From the NCBI GenBank assembly GCA_037447655.1, contig JBBHKE010001165.1:1-64000 (forward strand): a stretch of 64,000 nucleotides of DNA, given 5' to 3'. The notes beneath the pieces are model-generated. The model searched no databases, had not been told where the DNA came from, and was given only the letters and a program-made list of their open reading frames with translations. Within the stretch, counting starts at the first letter, position 1. Every line of letters starts with the position of its first letter. This DNA is from Zygnema cylindricum. Its lineage: Eukaryota > Streptophyta > Zygnematophyceae > Zygnematales > Zygnemataceae. Of the stretch, positions 46,161 to 59,017 are shown one piece after another. A program made the position numbers and the translations under genes.

Positions 46161-47126
46161 TCACCAAATATCTGTGTGTACTAGATCTAGAATTTTTTCT
46201 CCCTTATAGGTGGCTGTTTTAGGAAAGGGTAATCTATGTGCTTTACCTTGAGCACATCCACTATAATCACTTATATTATCACTCTCACTGAACTGAATCC
46301 CTTCCACCACTCCCATCTTTTTCATCTCTCTTAACTTATCTAGATTCACATGCCCAAGCCTCTTATGCCACATCATAATATCATGAACACCAGCATAATA
46401 AAGTTTCTTCGTTTCATTACTTAAAATCAGCCTAAACATCCCATGGCTACCTTTCTTAGCAATGAAATAGACATTCTCCTCAAAATTAGCAGTAAAGACT
46501 CCTTCCCTAGTAGTAGTAAAAAAACCCTTATCATCTAATACGGATGTAGAGATGAGGTTTTTGTTCAGCTCCGGAATAAACAATACATTGGAGAATGTTA
46601 CTATAGATGTCTTTCCTTCAACTAACACTTTCAGATCTACCGATCCTACAAGAGTAGTGGTGACTATCCTCCCATCCCCGTAATCTATCTCTACGGTGGG
46701 AATCTTTCTTATCTTAGTGAACAGGTGCCTATCCTTACACATGTGCATGGAGGCACCTGAATCTATAATCCAACCTGCTTCACCTTTCAATCCACCGTAA
46801 GCACATTTCTGCCTTCGTGGAATTTCGACCTCGTTTTTCGCCTCCAACTCCTCATCCAAAATAAGCTCATCGTCCTCGTCCTCGGATTCCGCCTCATGTA
46901 CCTGTGTCACAAGGGCCTTTTTCTTACCTCTCGGGGTACCACCGGTCTGCCCCTCCTTTAACCGAAGCTTGGTTAGCTTAGTGCACACTGCGATATAGTG
47001 CCCCGATTTCTTACAAAAATGACATAAACCTTTGGGAGCCCTTTGTCCGAACTCGTCGGCCTGATTTTTTTCTGCTCCCTTCCCCCATAGTTTCCGACCG
47101 GTTTCTGCGAATCCTTGTTCCTCCAA
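46161..47126 (-). pseudogene. copia zinc knuckle, protease and integrase N-terminus, copy C
   Basis: Minus-strand frame with CCHC knuckle (CHFCKKSGHYIAVC), an acidic stretch, protease active site GWIIDSGASMHMC, and the GAG-pre-integrase/HHCC region (MMWHKRLGHVNLDKL ... YSGCAQGKAH) up to LVHTDIW, then a stop at the position where copy D continues. Joined to gag by a frameshift in an A-rich run (seven A in C, five in D, about 47065). Confidence 0.85.
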
Positions 47127-47923
47127 TCAGTCGAAGTTGCCAAGGCTTGGCTACTCTTTCCTCCCTTTCGGATCTCAATCGTATTCCCCCGAACGAGAAT
47201 CATCCCTACCACTGAGTTCCATATCCACCTTGAGTCCGGCAAGTCTTGCACACGGTTGACTATGTTCTCGAACTCATCAGGTAACTTCATCAGTAAACAG
47301 TTAACCTTTTCTTTTTCACTAAAATCTCTTCCCGCACTTTCTAGCTCCATGAAGAGTGTAGCAAGCTCATTGCAAAAATCCAACATATTTCCCCCTTTGT
47401 ATACATACTCCTTAACTTTCTGATCAGCCAACTGTTGTTGCTGAATCGTACCACTTCGGTACATCTCTATGAGAGCCATCCAAAGATCGGATGCCCTCTC
47501 TACCTGCAAATGAGGACATGCAAGTCCTTGAGTGAGATGGCGTAGGATGAAGTGCTTTGCCGCCATATTGTTGAAGTCCCAGGTTTCAGTATCATTCTCC
47601 TCGTTCCTCGGAATAGGTGACATGAATGCTAAACCAGTTGCTATTGGTGTGGTCGCCTCCTTCTCCTTTCCTTTGTCCACCACCTCTCCTTCCTTTGTTT
47701 CCTCCGTTGAAGGTGAATCCCCTTTCCTGGTGAATCTGCTTCCTTTAAACCTTGGAGGAATTCCAAGACTTGATGGACGCCCCAATCGTCCACTCACTAT
47801 CCCCCAAAACCTTTTTTCGCATAGAGCTCCTATCATCATACTTTCCCAGTATATGAAGCCAGTTCCATTAAAGATTGGTACCCTAGAGGGTGGGCCCATA
47901 ACCTGAAACTCTGAGACCTCCAT
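46973..47923 (-). pseudogene. copia Gag, copy C, frameshifted at its end
   Basis: Starts at the ATG 47923 inside the LTR: MEVSEFQ, then VMGPPSRVPIF translated through the primer-binding site. Gag core landmarks: IYWESMMIGAL, LWMALIEMYRSGTIQQQQLA, LLMKLPDEFENIVNRVQDLP. The extra two A bases after the GGREQK segment take the frame away from the zinc knuckle, so the last 30 or so residues are out of frame. Length and order otherwise match copy D. Confidence 0.85.
47889..47903 (-). other. primer-binding site, copia copy C
   Basis: Minus strand GGTTATGGGCCCACC abutting the LTR; identical to the sites of copies A, B and D although the two families have unrelated LTRs. Confidence 0.75.
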
Positions 47924-48735
47924 AAGTCCTCAGAGTGGACAGCTTCCAAGAAGCCTCCAGGATAATCCTGACCCCTTTTTATTTAAGCAAAAATAACTGC
48001 CACCTTGGCAAATAAAAACTCTGACCACCTTCACCCCTGTGAAGACAAGACTCCCCTGAGTTGATAGCAAAAAGAATCTCTGAATTTTCTCTTCTGAGCA
48101 GTAAGTTATGAAGGGTCAAAGTTGACCTTTTGTACAAAAGCTCTTTGGGAGAGAGGGTCCTATCTCCTAATTTTTCTAAGTCCTTACTCTCTCACAGACT
48201 CTATCTACTGATGTACGAATCCAATTAGAATATAGTTCCGTACGCAAAAGTACAGCTGCCGGTGTACTTTATGTACGAACTTTGTACGACATGTCCCAAA
48301 TGTCGACACATGTCATATCCGGATTCGGTGCCATAATCTCCGGAGATTCCACGATCCAACGTAATTTCGCCACGCGTCATCCGATGTGGCGATGACCACA
48401 AACCGCCGAAATCTTCCTCCGCGATCTCGGCGCTAATTCCGGCCGTCCGATTAAAATCTAATTTAATCGTAGCCGTAATAAATACATGCGCGGTATTCGT
48501 TTCACTTACGAAATAAAATGCGCGATATTGATTTTGTGAATGTACCGAATTCTGTACTTATACATTACCGGATCTATGTATACCGTACACAGTTACAGTT
48601 AAATGATTTAACCTACGTATTAATGTTTAAATTAATATCGTACTATGTGTTACGTAAGACTACTTCTAGACCTAACGGCTAAGGCTACCGGCTATCTACT
48701 ATTTGTCGGCCGGCAGGTACCAGGATCAAATCCTT
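47904..48735 (-). repeat. 5' LTR of copia copy C, shortened
   Basis: Matches the other LTRs from TGAAACTCTG to 'accaggatcaaatcc' and then stops; about 240 bp at the U3 end are missing. The join to integrase sequence shares a few bases ('tcc/ttttcc'). Confidence 0.85.
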
Positions 48736-50845
48736 TTCCTATCTTCTTATCCGACAACATACTTCTAGCACCATCACTTAGTGTTCTATTTCACCTTTCA
48801 GCTACCCCATTGTGTTCCGGATTTTCTGGAACTGTCTTTTGGTGTTGAACCCCATCTTCCCTCAAAAAATCCTCAAACTGGTTAGAAGTATACTCTCCAC
48901 CATTGTCACTCCTTACTCTCTTGATTGGAGTTTCATAGAGTTTTTCGCTCCATGCTTTATATTGTCTAAAACAATCCTCAGCCTCTGACTTGTTTTTCAA
49001 AAAATATACCCGGGAATACCGAGACCAATCATCAGTTATACTCATCATAAATCTCTTCCCCCCCGGTGAGGGCACTCTAGCCGATCCCCAAATATCTGTG
49101 TGTACTAGATCTAGAAGTTTTTCTCCCTTGTAGGTGGCTGTTTTAGGAAAGGGTAATGTGTGTGCTTTACCTTGAGCACACCCACTACAATCACTTATAT
49201 CATCACTCTCACTGAACTGAATCCCTTCCACCACTCCCATCTTTTTCATCTCTGTTAATTTATCTAGATTCACATGCCCAAGCCTCTTATGCCACATCAT
49301 AATATCATGAACACCAGCATAATAAAGTTTCTTCGTTTCATTACTTAAGATTAGCCTAAACATCCCATGGCTACCTTTCTCAGCAATGAAATAGACATCC
49401 TCCTCAAAACTAGCACTAAAGACTCCTTCCCTAGTGCTAGTAAAAAAACCCTTATCATCTAATACGGATGTAGAGATGAGGTTTTTGTTCAGCTCCGGAA
49501 TAAACAATACATTGGAGAATGTTACTATAGATGTCTTTCCTTCTACTAACACTTTCAAATCTACCGATCCTACAAGAGTAGTGGTGACTATCCTCCCATC
49601 CCCGTACTCTATCTCTACGGTGGGAATCTTTCTTATCTTAGTGAACAGGTGCCTATCCTTACACATGTGCATGGAGGCACCTAAATCTATAATCCAACCT
49701 GCTTCACCTTTCAATCCACCGTAAGCACATTTCTGCCTTCGTGGAATTTCGACCTCGTTTTTCGCCTCCAACTCCTCATCCAAAATAAGCTCATCGTCCT
49801 CGTCCTCGGATTCCGCCTCATGTACCTGTCTCACAAGGGCCTTTTTCTTTCCTCTCGGGGTACCACTGGTCTGCCCCTCCTTTAACCGAAGCTTGGTTAG
49901 CTTAGTGCACACTGCGATATAGTGCCCCGGTTTCTTACAAAAATGACATAAACCTTTGGGAGCCCTTTGTCCGAACTCGTCGGCCTGATTTTTCTGCTCC
50001 CTTCCCCCATAGTTTCCGATCGGTTTTCGGGAATCCTTGTTCCTCCAATCGGTCGAAGTTGCCAAGGCTTGGCTACTCTTTCCTCCCCTTCGGATCTCAA
50101 TCGTATTCTCCCGAACGAGAATCATCCCTACCACTGAGTTCCATATCCACCTTGAGTCTGGCAAGTCTTGCACACGGTTGACTATGTTCTCGAACTCATC
50201 AGGTAACTTCATCAGTAAACAGTTAACCTTTTCTTTTTCACTAACATCTCTTCCCGCACTTTCTAGCTCCATGAAGAGTGTAGCAAGCTTATTGCAAAAA
50301 TCCAACATTTTCCCCCATTTGTATACATATTCCTTAACTTTATGATCAGCCAACTGTTGTTGCTGAATCGTACCACTTCGGTACATCTCTATAAGAGCCA
50401 TCCACAGATCACATGCCCTTTCTACTTGCAAATAAGGACATGCAAGTCCTTGAGTAAGATGGCGTAGGATGAAGTGCTTTGCCGCCATATTGTTGAAATC
50501 CCAGGTTTGAGTATCATTCTCCTCGTTCCTCAGAATAAGTGACATGAATGCTGAACCGGTTGCTATTATTGTGGTCCTCTCCTTCTTTGCTCCTTTGTCC
50601 ACCACCTCTCCTTCTTTTATCTCGTCTGTTGAACATGGACCTGCTTTCTTTGTGAATCTGCTTCCTTCAAACCCTGGAGGAATTCTAAGACTTGATAGAC
50701 GCCCGAATTGTCCACTCACTATCCCCCAAAACCTTTTTTCGCATAGAGCTCCTATCATCATACTTTCCCAGTATATGAAGCCAGTTCCATTAAAGATTGG
50801 TACCCTAGAGGGTGGGCCCATAACCTGAAACTCTGAGACCTCCAT
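48736..50845 (-). CDS. copia Gag-protease-integrase ORF, copy D, open but C-terminally truncated
   Basis: One uninterrupted frame of 684 codons (50845 to 48791) from MEVSEFQVMGPPSRVPIF, starting in the LTR. Order: gag core; CCHC knuckle CHFCKKPGHYIAVC; acidic linker; protease site, where DSGAS is changed to DLGAS (GWIIDLGASMHMC); HHCC integrase domain (H-K-R-L-G-H ... CSGCAQGKAH); integrase core with LVHTDIWG, RSDNGGEYTSNQFEDFL and NPEHNGVAER as the D,D35E triad. It ends at the deletion junction, so RT and RNase H are gone. The protease change probably inactivates processing. Listed as CDS because it is open; it is a retrotransposon fragment, not a host gene. Confidence 0.85.
50811..50825 (-). 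other. primer-binding site, copia copy D
   Basis: Minus strand GGTTATGGGCCCACC next to the LTR that ends at 50826. Confidence 0.75.
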
Positions 50846-51890
50846 AAGTCCTCAGAGTAGACAGCTTCCTAGAAGCCTATAGGATAACCCTGACCCCTTT
50901 GTGATTCAGCAAGAACAATTGCCACCATGGCAGACAAAAAGTCTGATCAATTTCACCCCTGTAAAGGCAAAACTCCCCTGAGTCGATTGCAAAAAGAATC
51001 TTTGAATTTGCTCCCCTGAGTAGTAAGTTATGGAGGGGCAAAGTTGACCTTTTGTACAGAAGCTCTCTGGGAGAGAGGGTCCTATCTCCTAATTTTTCTA
51101 AGTCCTATCTCTCTCACAGACTCTATCTACTGATGTACGGAGCCAATCAGATTACTCCTCCATACACAAAAGTACAGCTGCCGGTGTACTTTCTGTACGG
51201 ACATTGTACGACATGGCCTAAATGTCGACACATGTCATATCCGGATTCGGTGCCGTAATCTCCGGAGATACCACGATCCAATGTAATTTCGCCACGTGTG
51301 ATCCGATGTGGCGATAACCACAAACCGCTGAAATCCTCTTCTGCGATTTCCGCGTTAATTCCGGTCGTCCGATTAAATCCACATTAAATCGAAGCCGTAA
51401 TAAATATATGCGCGGTATTCGTTTCGCTAAAGAAGTAAATTTGCGGTATTCGTTTCTAATCCGTACTGTAATCCGTACTTTACATTACTGGATCTATGTC
51501 TCCCGTAAAACTGTTTCAGTTAAATGAACTATCCTACGTATTAATGTTTAAGTAATTATCAAACCTTGTAACATGTAATACTATGTCTAGACTTAATGGT
51601 TAAGGCTACCGGCTACCGGCTGGTTACCGCCCGACAGGTTCCAAGATCAAATCTTGGAGGCGGCACATATATTTTAGTAAATATATTGTAAATTATAAAT
51701 ATACTAATATTTATATCCCGTAAACCTCGGGATAGCCTAGGTAGCCATGGCTCTAGCTTCCTCTCCAATTTCTCAGTGACTTCGACAAGTTTGAGGGTTG
51801 GAGAGAGAAGTTAGAGGTAGACTGCCTCGGCTTCTTTCTATATTTCTATTACGACCTAGAAAATACTTTAAAAGACCATTAATTTCTACA
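50826..51890 (-). repeat. 5' LTR of copia copy D
   Basis: 1065 bp, TGAAACTCTG...TTTCTACA, close to the LTR at 42491. Includes an antisense tRNA-like stretch at 51595-51665. Confidence 0.88.
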
Positions 51891-52328
51891 ATCTTATCGT
51901 AAGTTGTGTTATGGGCTTTTCAAGCGATCTTCTTAGTTTGTTACTTTGATCAACAACCGTCTGATCGTCCAAATTTGACGGTTTAAATAAAAAATACCTC
52001 AGAACTCACAAAAAAAAAATTGTCCGAATGTTTTTCAAAATTTAGACATGAAGTTTAATTCTCTATCGACCGATGTGCAACTTAACCCTGTTACTATTTC
52101 TTTATCATTTTGCGACCGATACAATATGGGCCTTAAGGTCATATTGTATATTTTATATACAATAGGCATATTTTATAAGTTTGTTTTCACCTATTTTTTA
52201 ACTATGCCTTCATTGCTCGCCGACAGAACATGAAACTACGTTCAGCCAATCGAAAGAAAGCACGTCCACGATATATTCCTTGCTGACACGACCTGATGGA
52301 GAAGTGAACGAAGTCCATCAACGAAGGA
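51891..52328. other. spacer, no gene
   Basis: AT-rich with no motif recognised. Confidence 0.4.
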
Positions 52329-54451
52329 TTAGGGCGTGTTCCCATGTGTTCAAGTAAGGGTTTTTCCTCGTCGTTTTCACAAAAAATAGAGCTTCTAATG
52401 AGAAAATATTACGCCTTACGTTAAATTGTTGATATTTGTGTATTTTCTAGATCCTTATAAGGATATCCAAAGGTAAAGGCAGTTTGCCTCTAACTCCCCT
52501 CTCCATGCCCCCACACTTGTTGTAGTCACTGAAGTTAAATAGGGAGTTAGAACCATGGCTGCTTAGGCCTTCTAGAGAGACTAGAGTAGAAATTGGTAGA
52601 CTTACCAAAAAGGTATTTGGCAGACCCAAGATTCGATACTGGTATCTACCGTCCGTCTGTCCGTAAACTTGCATTAGCCGATAGCTTTATCCAATAGTGT
52701 AGCACCAATGTTAAAATATATGGGGTACGTTAAGAGAATAAATGTGTCCGTTGCGGTATGTGTCATTAACAAATTACGGGACAAACTATACATGGAAAGG
52801 GATTAGACCGCACGAAATTCGGACCGCACGGAATTAACGAAATGACATTTCATTTCAACGATCCGGATAGCATATGCGATTTCAATCGATGGTTGTGGTG
52901 CAAGCCGAGATTCTGGAGTGAGTGACATGGCATTTTTGGGCACCGCCACCCCAGATTACACGTGGCAAGTTCATACAAGATTGCGGGATCTCTGTAACGC
53001 AAGATGACGATTCCGGAGGTGACAACTGCCACAATATAGTTCTGCCATACATGTGCCGTACAGAAAGTACTCCGGCACCTGTACTTGCTGTACGGTACAA
53101 ACATATGATTGGTTCGTACTTCAAGTGGTTCCATGTTGACGAGAATTTCAACGGTCAACACGGAATGACGACCGTTGAAATTTAACGGTCAACAAAGATC
53201 AATTCGGCAAGTCAATCTGAAACTTTTCGTACATAAAGTACGGCGGCTGCCGTACTTTCTATGTACATTATGTAGTGTGTTGCAATATGATTGGTCTACA
53301 GGGGTTGTGAGTAGGTTTTGGGACTTAGAATATTTTTGGTAGGTAGTCGCCTCTCCCAGAGAGCATCTTGTACATAAGGCAAACTTTGGCCATCCATAAT
53401 TATCAATTTACTTAACCATTTTCAGTGATTCTTTTTGCTGCGGACTCAGAGGAGTCTAGGCTACACAGGGGTGTAGTCGGCCAGAGTGTTTGCCTGCCAG
53501 GGTGGCTGCATTTCTAACGGAAAGTCAAAGTGGGGAATGTTATCCAAAACTCATATTCTAACTTTGCATTCTGTGGTGGAACTGAGCACACAGAAAGTCT
53601 TATTTCACATGGGTGAAGCTTTAATGGGGTTCTGATTGTCAAGGGGTCAATCATTTGGGTTTATATAAACTAGGAGTCGCCACTATCTAGATTAGCTTCT
53701 TTAGATCTGCGAATTCTGTGTGGCAATGGAGCCCATAGAATTTCAAAAATGGGCAAAAACACAAGTACATTTTAGGTCATCTTGTAACTTAGAAGGTACG
53801 ACAATATGGCGTTATTATCATCGCGACCCACGTCTAGTTCATCGTCACAATTGTAATGGAATCAAAGCGCGATCTGATTTTAACCAAAATGACACCCTAT
53901 CGACGAATAAAAAGCAAGTATTGCACGCGTGAAACGTCTCCGAATTTTTTTGAACGTGGGAGAGTTAATTTTTTTTTCCATGCTCGTCAAGCGCATGTAC
54001 CTAAAAAAATGACAAGCATGTATGGAAAAAAATCGTTGGGGTCTCGGACCTCCACTTTCATTCATGGGTCCTTAGCAAAAAATTACAACTTCCTCATCTC
54101 TCCCCATCTTTTTCATTCGACCACTCCTCTTTCTCTCATCTTAAAATGAAATGCAACAATAATTGTATTGAATGTAGGATATATTTTTTTCCTTTTTTTT
54201 TATAATTTTTTGGTCTAATGATGACGTCACAAGGTAGCATGACTTCGCAATGTCACAAAACCCTAAACATCTACAATGTCGCAAAAAACTTGACGTCTAC
54301 AACCGTCGCCGTTTTTGTAGACGTCATTAATTTTAGGAAGTTTCGTAGTCGTCTACATTTCGTTTCGTAGTTTCGTAGGTTGTCGGATATTTTGTAGACG
54401 TCTACACATGTCATATATTTGAAGTAATGTAGGCCCAAGTAATGATTGACA
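52329..54451 (+). mobile_element. type I TAAGGG-family MITE split by a solo LTR, right end missing
   Basis: Starts TTAGGGCGTGTTCCCATGTG. After removal of 52427-53745 the sequence follows 15511-16469 to 'gtaatgattgaca', where the next element begins. Confidence 0.7.
52427..53745 (+). mobile_element. solo LTR of copia family 2, copy 3
   Basis: 1319 bp, TGTTGATATT...GAATTTCA. Flanks TAAAT (52422-52426) and AAAAT (53746-53750) match at 4 of 5 bases; the intact MITE at 15511 shows the empty site. Ends in ATGGAGCCCATAGAATTTCA, again preserving an in-frame Gag start. Antisense tRNA-like region at 52620-52690. Confidence 0.87.
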
Positions 54452-55402
54452 TAGGGGGTTTCCCCATGTTTTAAAGTATATACTTTTTTCTGACTTTTTG
54501 CCCTAAAATTCAGAGAACTTTGACAAAAACTTCAGCCGTACGAGAAAATCGTTTTTATCAAAGTATATTGAACGTCAATTCTTACTTTGAATGTAAGTCG
54601 TGCTTGTCGTCATGTAAACGCATTTTGGCGTTTTCCCCTTTTCGACCCCCGGGCAAGAGAATCCAGCCCAAAAAAAAATCTTTTAAAATCAACTCGAAGG
54701 GGTGTTTTTAGTTCAAGTACAACCCAAACAACGAATGAAAAACGACCCACGCAAGCGTCACGCGAGCGGGAAAATTTGAGGGCGAAGGAGATTCCTCGAT
54801 ATTTTTCTCCGTGCCCGTACCGCGCATGTACGGAATAAAAATTGCAGGGGTCTCGGACTTCCATTTTCATTCATGGGTCCTTTTCAAAATTTTGCGCCGT
54901 CGTCGCCTCTCCCCTCTCCCTCTCACACTATCGCTGTCATCTCACACTTTTTAGAATGAGACACGACAATATTGATATGAAATGAAATATCTCTGATTTT
55001 TGTTTTTTTTGACAATTTTTAAGTTTTTTTTTAATGGCAAATCGAGTGAAAAAGGTCAAAAAAACGAAATCGGGAAACCATGGCGGAAAGTTCTTGAATC
55101 AGTCACGTCGACGCTGTCCCGAGTGAGCGTGATGTCACAATGTCACCAAACCCTAAACGTCTACAATTTCACAAAAATCTAGACGTCTACCACTGTCGTT
55201 GTTTTCGTTGGCGTCATTAATCGTCGAAAGTTTCGTAGTCGGCTTCAATCGTCACAAGTTCTACCCACGTCTACAATCGTCACATGTAAAAGTTCCGATT
55301 TCATTTTCGTACATAGGGACGCTCTTCAAAGTAGTACGGAGAATATTCACTACAGTCCAAAGTACTTTATCAAAGTACGATTACATGGGGACGTACCCTT
55401 AA
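54452..55402 (+). mobile_element. type II TAAGGG-family MITE
   Basis: TAGGGGGTTTCCCCATGTTTT to ACATGGGGACGTACCCTTA, 951 bp; reference copy for type II in this window. Contains 'tcccctttttcgacccccgggcaagagaatccagccc'-type sequence split across 54640-54670 and right-end 'gtctacaatcgtcaca' motifs. No transposase. Confidence 0.72.
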
Positions 55403-55853
55403 GGGTGTATTGTGTTTGGTATATTGTATAGGTGTACTTTCACCTACTTTTGAACTATGGTTTGTAAAATTTTTTAAGATTTTGAAAATCTGGACTCTAA
55501 CCTTTATGTGTAGACTTGTCCGTACATTTACTGGGACCGCCTAATGGAATGTTACCCTACGAGTCCTTTCTCCTTCCGGCTCTCTTTCCCTATCTTTTTT
55601 TAGGGCAGCCATGTCTCACTACCCTCCTCCCCAAGCCTTACCCTCTGATCCCTCTCACCCCTCCGAAGCCAATACTTCTCACTTTCCTCAGTCTTACAAT
55701 TCCAACTATCTTTCCTCTCACTCTCCCTTACCTCACTCTCCCTCCGCTAACTCTTCCTCTTACTCTCCCGCTACTTTCTGTCACGCTTCCCTTCCCCCCT
55801 CTCACTCTTCCCCCTCTTACGCTCCCGCTACCTTCCGTCACGCTCCCCCTTTC

Positions 55854-56482
55854 TATTGAAAAGTAAGTTTTAGTAAGTCTTAGAAATTTGAGTCTAGGAC
55901 TTAAAATATTTTTGGAATACCAACTGTTCAATATTGACCAAATTTAGTGTGGATTTTTTTGTAGTATCTACACGAATAGTTATCTTTAAGTAAATTAGTG
56001 TGTAGGGCCGCCAATGAATGTGGACGTGATAAGAATCACCCGGATTTTTAGGGTATAGATATTGTTAGTGGACAATTCTGGTCCAAACACTTAGATTTTT
56101 GTCAGTAGATAGTCAGGTGAACCTTGTACATACGTTTTAGATATTTTGAAGATCTTTAGAGTATTTAATTCAATTAGGAATGATGAGTTGGATACAGAAT
56201 GTACATTCTACACAAGAGTTAAAGAAATGAGAGCACAAAGTGCAGTTTAAGGTGTTTTGTGCTCTATTGTCTTTGATTTGCTTGTACTACATGTTTGTAT
56301 GGTTGAAAGACCTCTTTAATTTGGAGTTACATATCTTACATTATAGATCTAGTCTACTAGGCATTTCTATTTGGGTTTGCTTCTGCTAAGATGTCGGATA
56401 ATGGCTCTGTTCCCGATGGTGCAAGCGTGACTCCACATGGGAGTGGATCACAACCAAGTGAGAATGCCCATGACCTTCAACA
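55854..56482 (+). repeat. 5' LTR of copia copy B
   Basis: TATTGAAAAGTAAG...CTTCAACA. Gag start codon at 56391. Confidence 0.9.
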
Positions 56483-57235
56483 GGTTATGGGCCCACCGCC
56501 CAAATTGCCTATTTTTGATGGAACTTAGTACTTATATTGGGAAGATATGTTAAGCTCATATTTCGAGGAGAGGGACTTGTCACCCATTGTGGAAGGAACT
56601 GGCGATGAGACTACGCCGGATTGGAGAAAGAAGAATCTTCATTGCCTCAACGTCTTGAAGTTGTTTATGACAAAAGACTTGGTAATGTCGTATCTTCAAA
56701 TTAAAAAAGCCTCCGAAGTTTGGTTCAGTGTACGTGCTATGTATGTTCAGCTAGATGTTATTGTCCATACTAACATAGCCACTCAGATTTTTGAATTTAA
56801 GTATTCTGGAGGTAGTATGTCAGATCATTGCCATGTTATGAAAAGGTTGTTCCTTCAGAGTACTAGTGCAGGCGGGGATTTTTCACCACCTCAGCACGCT
56901 ATGTTGTTGATGAGAACTCTGCCCCATGAATATAAGGGAGCCATGGATAGGCTTAGGGGTCTTCCACAACATCAATGGAATATTGCGTGAGCAATTCAGT
57001 TTATTTTAAGCGAAGAAGCTAACCAGATTTCACAAAAAGGTAGTAGTAAGTCTGTGCACGCACTAGCTAACAAGTTTTCAGACTCTAAGAATGGCAGTGG
57101 CAGTGGTAGAGGTAGTGGTCCTAGAAGGTCACCATTAACCTGCTATTATTGTGATAAAAAAGGGCATGTGTTCAGAATGTGTTATGCCTACAAGAGAGCA
57201 AAAGCCACAGGAAATTTTTGCTCTGGTTAGGATGA
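56391..57235 (+). pseudogene. copia Gag, copy B
   Basis: ATG at 56391 in the LTR, open through the primer-binding site into VMGPPPKLPIFDGT, then TAG at about 56527. Gag core open at 56547-56990 (YWEDMLSSYFEERDL, MYVQLDVIVHTNIATQIFE), closed by TGA where copy A has TTA. The CCHC knuckle CYYCDKKGHVFRMC follows near 57140-57182, then further stops (three between 57225 and 57270). Confidence 0.85.
56483..56497 (+). other. primer-binding site, copia copy B
   Basis: GGTTATGGGCCCACC directly after the 5' LTR. Confidence 0.75.
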
Positions 57236-57344
57236 AAGCTAGGTTCCTTCTCAATCAGGTGGATGACCAACTGCTCTTTTCAACGAATTTAAGGAGGAGG
57301 ATGTCAACAACTTTCCCGACAACGATGAAAAGAAATACTTTGCG

Positions 57345-58520
57345 ATGGCACAAGCAACGGAAGGCGTGGAGGAAGACGAATGGATTAAAGACTCTGGCGC
57401 ATCTGCCCACATGTGCCGCAATCGCCATCTATTTGAGAGTATTCAATCTATTTCACCCATCAAAATTTATTTTAGTGATGATACGTTTGTTGAGTCGAAA
57501 GCAAAAGGGAGGGTGTCACTTATGTCGAATGTAGATGGAAAACCTGTGAAAAGGGTCTTGGAAGATGTGTTGCATGTCCCAGCTTTTAAAAGAATTTTTT
57601 TCTCTACGTCAGTGGTAGAAAACAAAGGTTTTAAAACTATATCTGAGAATGGGAAGAAGACACTGAGTAAGAATGGGAAAACAGCAGCAGAGGGTTTTGT
57701 TGGAGGAAACAATTTGTATCGGTTGAGTCTTGCAAATGATAATGAAAATGATGTTATGTACTCAATTGTAATCAGTGATTGTGATTTATGACATAAACGT
57801 TTAGGACATGTGAATTACGATAGATTAGAAAAGATGGTAAATCAAAAAATGGTGCAAGGTGTATAAATTAGTCAAAAACCAGCATCAAATGTATGTCATG
57901 GTTGTGCAATGGGAAAAATTCATAAGTTATCTTTCACTTCGCAAACTGATCATAGAAGTAGCAGTGTGCTATAACTAATTTATTCGGATGTATGGGGGCC
58001 ATCTAGGTATCTATCTGTGGGAGGTGCTAAGTTTATGCTTACCTTTACTTATGAGTATAGTAGATTTACTACGGTTTATTTTTTGAAAAGTAAGGATGAA
58101 GTTTTTTCAAAATTTAAAGAGTATAAGGCTTGGGTTGAAAATCTGCATGAGAAAAAGATAGCAGGATTCAGATCTGATAATGGAGGGGAGTACATTTCTA
58201 ATGAGTTTGCAGAATTCCTAAAATTGCATGGAATCTCACGTCAGCTAACCGTTCCCTATTCTCCGGAACAAAAAGGTGTTTCAAAAAGAGGATGAATAGG
58301 ACTATATCAGAGTGTGCTAGGACAATGATGGCTGATATGGACATAGATTTCAAATTTTGGGCAGAGGCTATGAATTGTGCAGTTTATGTGAGAAACAGGC
58401 TAGAAAAAAGGGCAGTAAAGAATAAAAATCCTTATGAAATGTGGATAGGACACAAACCAGATGTAAATCACTTCAAAGTTTTTGGAAGTAAGATATTCAT
58501 GTTAGATAATGATCCACAAA
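57345..58520 (+). pseudogene. copia protease and integrase, copy B
   Basis: Protease with KDSGASAHMC near 57385. The GAG-pre-integrase domain is broken by a W-to-stop change before H-K-R-L-G-H-V-N (57789) and again at about 57866. The integrase core is open at 58017-58295 with AGFRSDNGGEYISNEFAEFL and a degraded PYSPEQKGVSKR in place of the usual NGVAER box; then a frameshift, and MNRTISECARTMMADMDI, FWAEAMNCAVYVRNRL and GHKPDVNHFKVFG to a stop at 58523. Confidence 0.85.
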
Positions 58521-59017
58521 AATGAAAATTAGAGCCAAAAGGCATACCAGGGATATTTCTAAGGTATGATGATCATGCCAAGGGTTATAAAGTATATGAC
58601 ATTAAGAGAAATAGAGTTGTGGTAGCCAGAAACATCATAATGAATGATGAGGGAAAAGGAGTAGATGTATTTAGTTAGCGTACAGATGAAAAGAAAGATA
58701 GAAGAGTTGATTATATCTTTTTAGAGGAAAACCCTATGTTTTTCAAGAAAAATATAAAAAATGCATCTATATAAACTCAAAGTGACTTGCAATAATCTTC
58801 TCCACCAGAAAGAGCAAGTGTTATGCCTGAAATAGTTGCAAACTCTCCTCTACCTCAAGCTGAAACTAAATCACAAGAAGAATCACATGTATCGAGGAGG
58901 AGGACCTAGCCATCTATACCAGCGACATAATTTCCAGGTGGAGTTAGGCGAAGTGCACGACTTAGGGGAGAAAATGCAGCCTTTGCTCATTCACCACACA
59001 TACAAGAGCCTCTCACG

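Larger units (their letters stand above)
42491..51890 (-). mobile_element. composite of two family-2 copia elements (copies C and D)
   Basis: Order on plus coordinates: LTR 42491-43549, internal region C 43550-47903, shortened LTR 47904-48735, partial internal region D 48736-50825, LTR 50826-51890. All read on the minus strand. At 48735/48736 the LTR loses its last about 240 bp and joins integrase sequence of D, so D lacks RT and RNase H. Outer flanks GATTG and ATCTT do not match, as expected if the structure arose by recombination or deletion between neighbouring elements. Confidence 0.85.
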
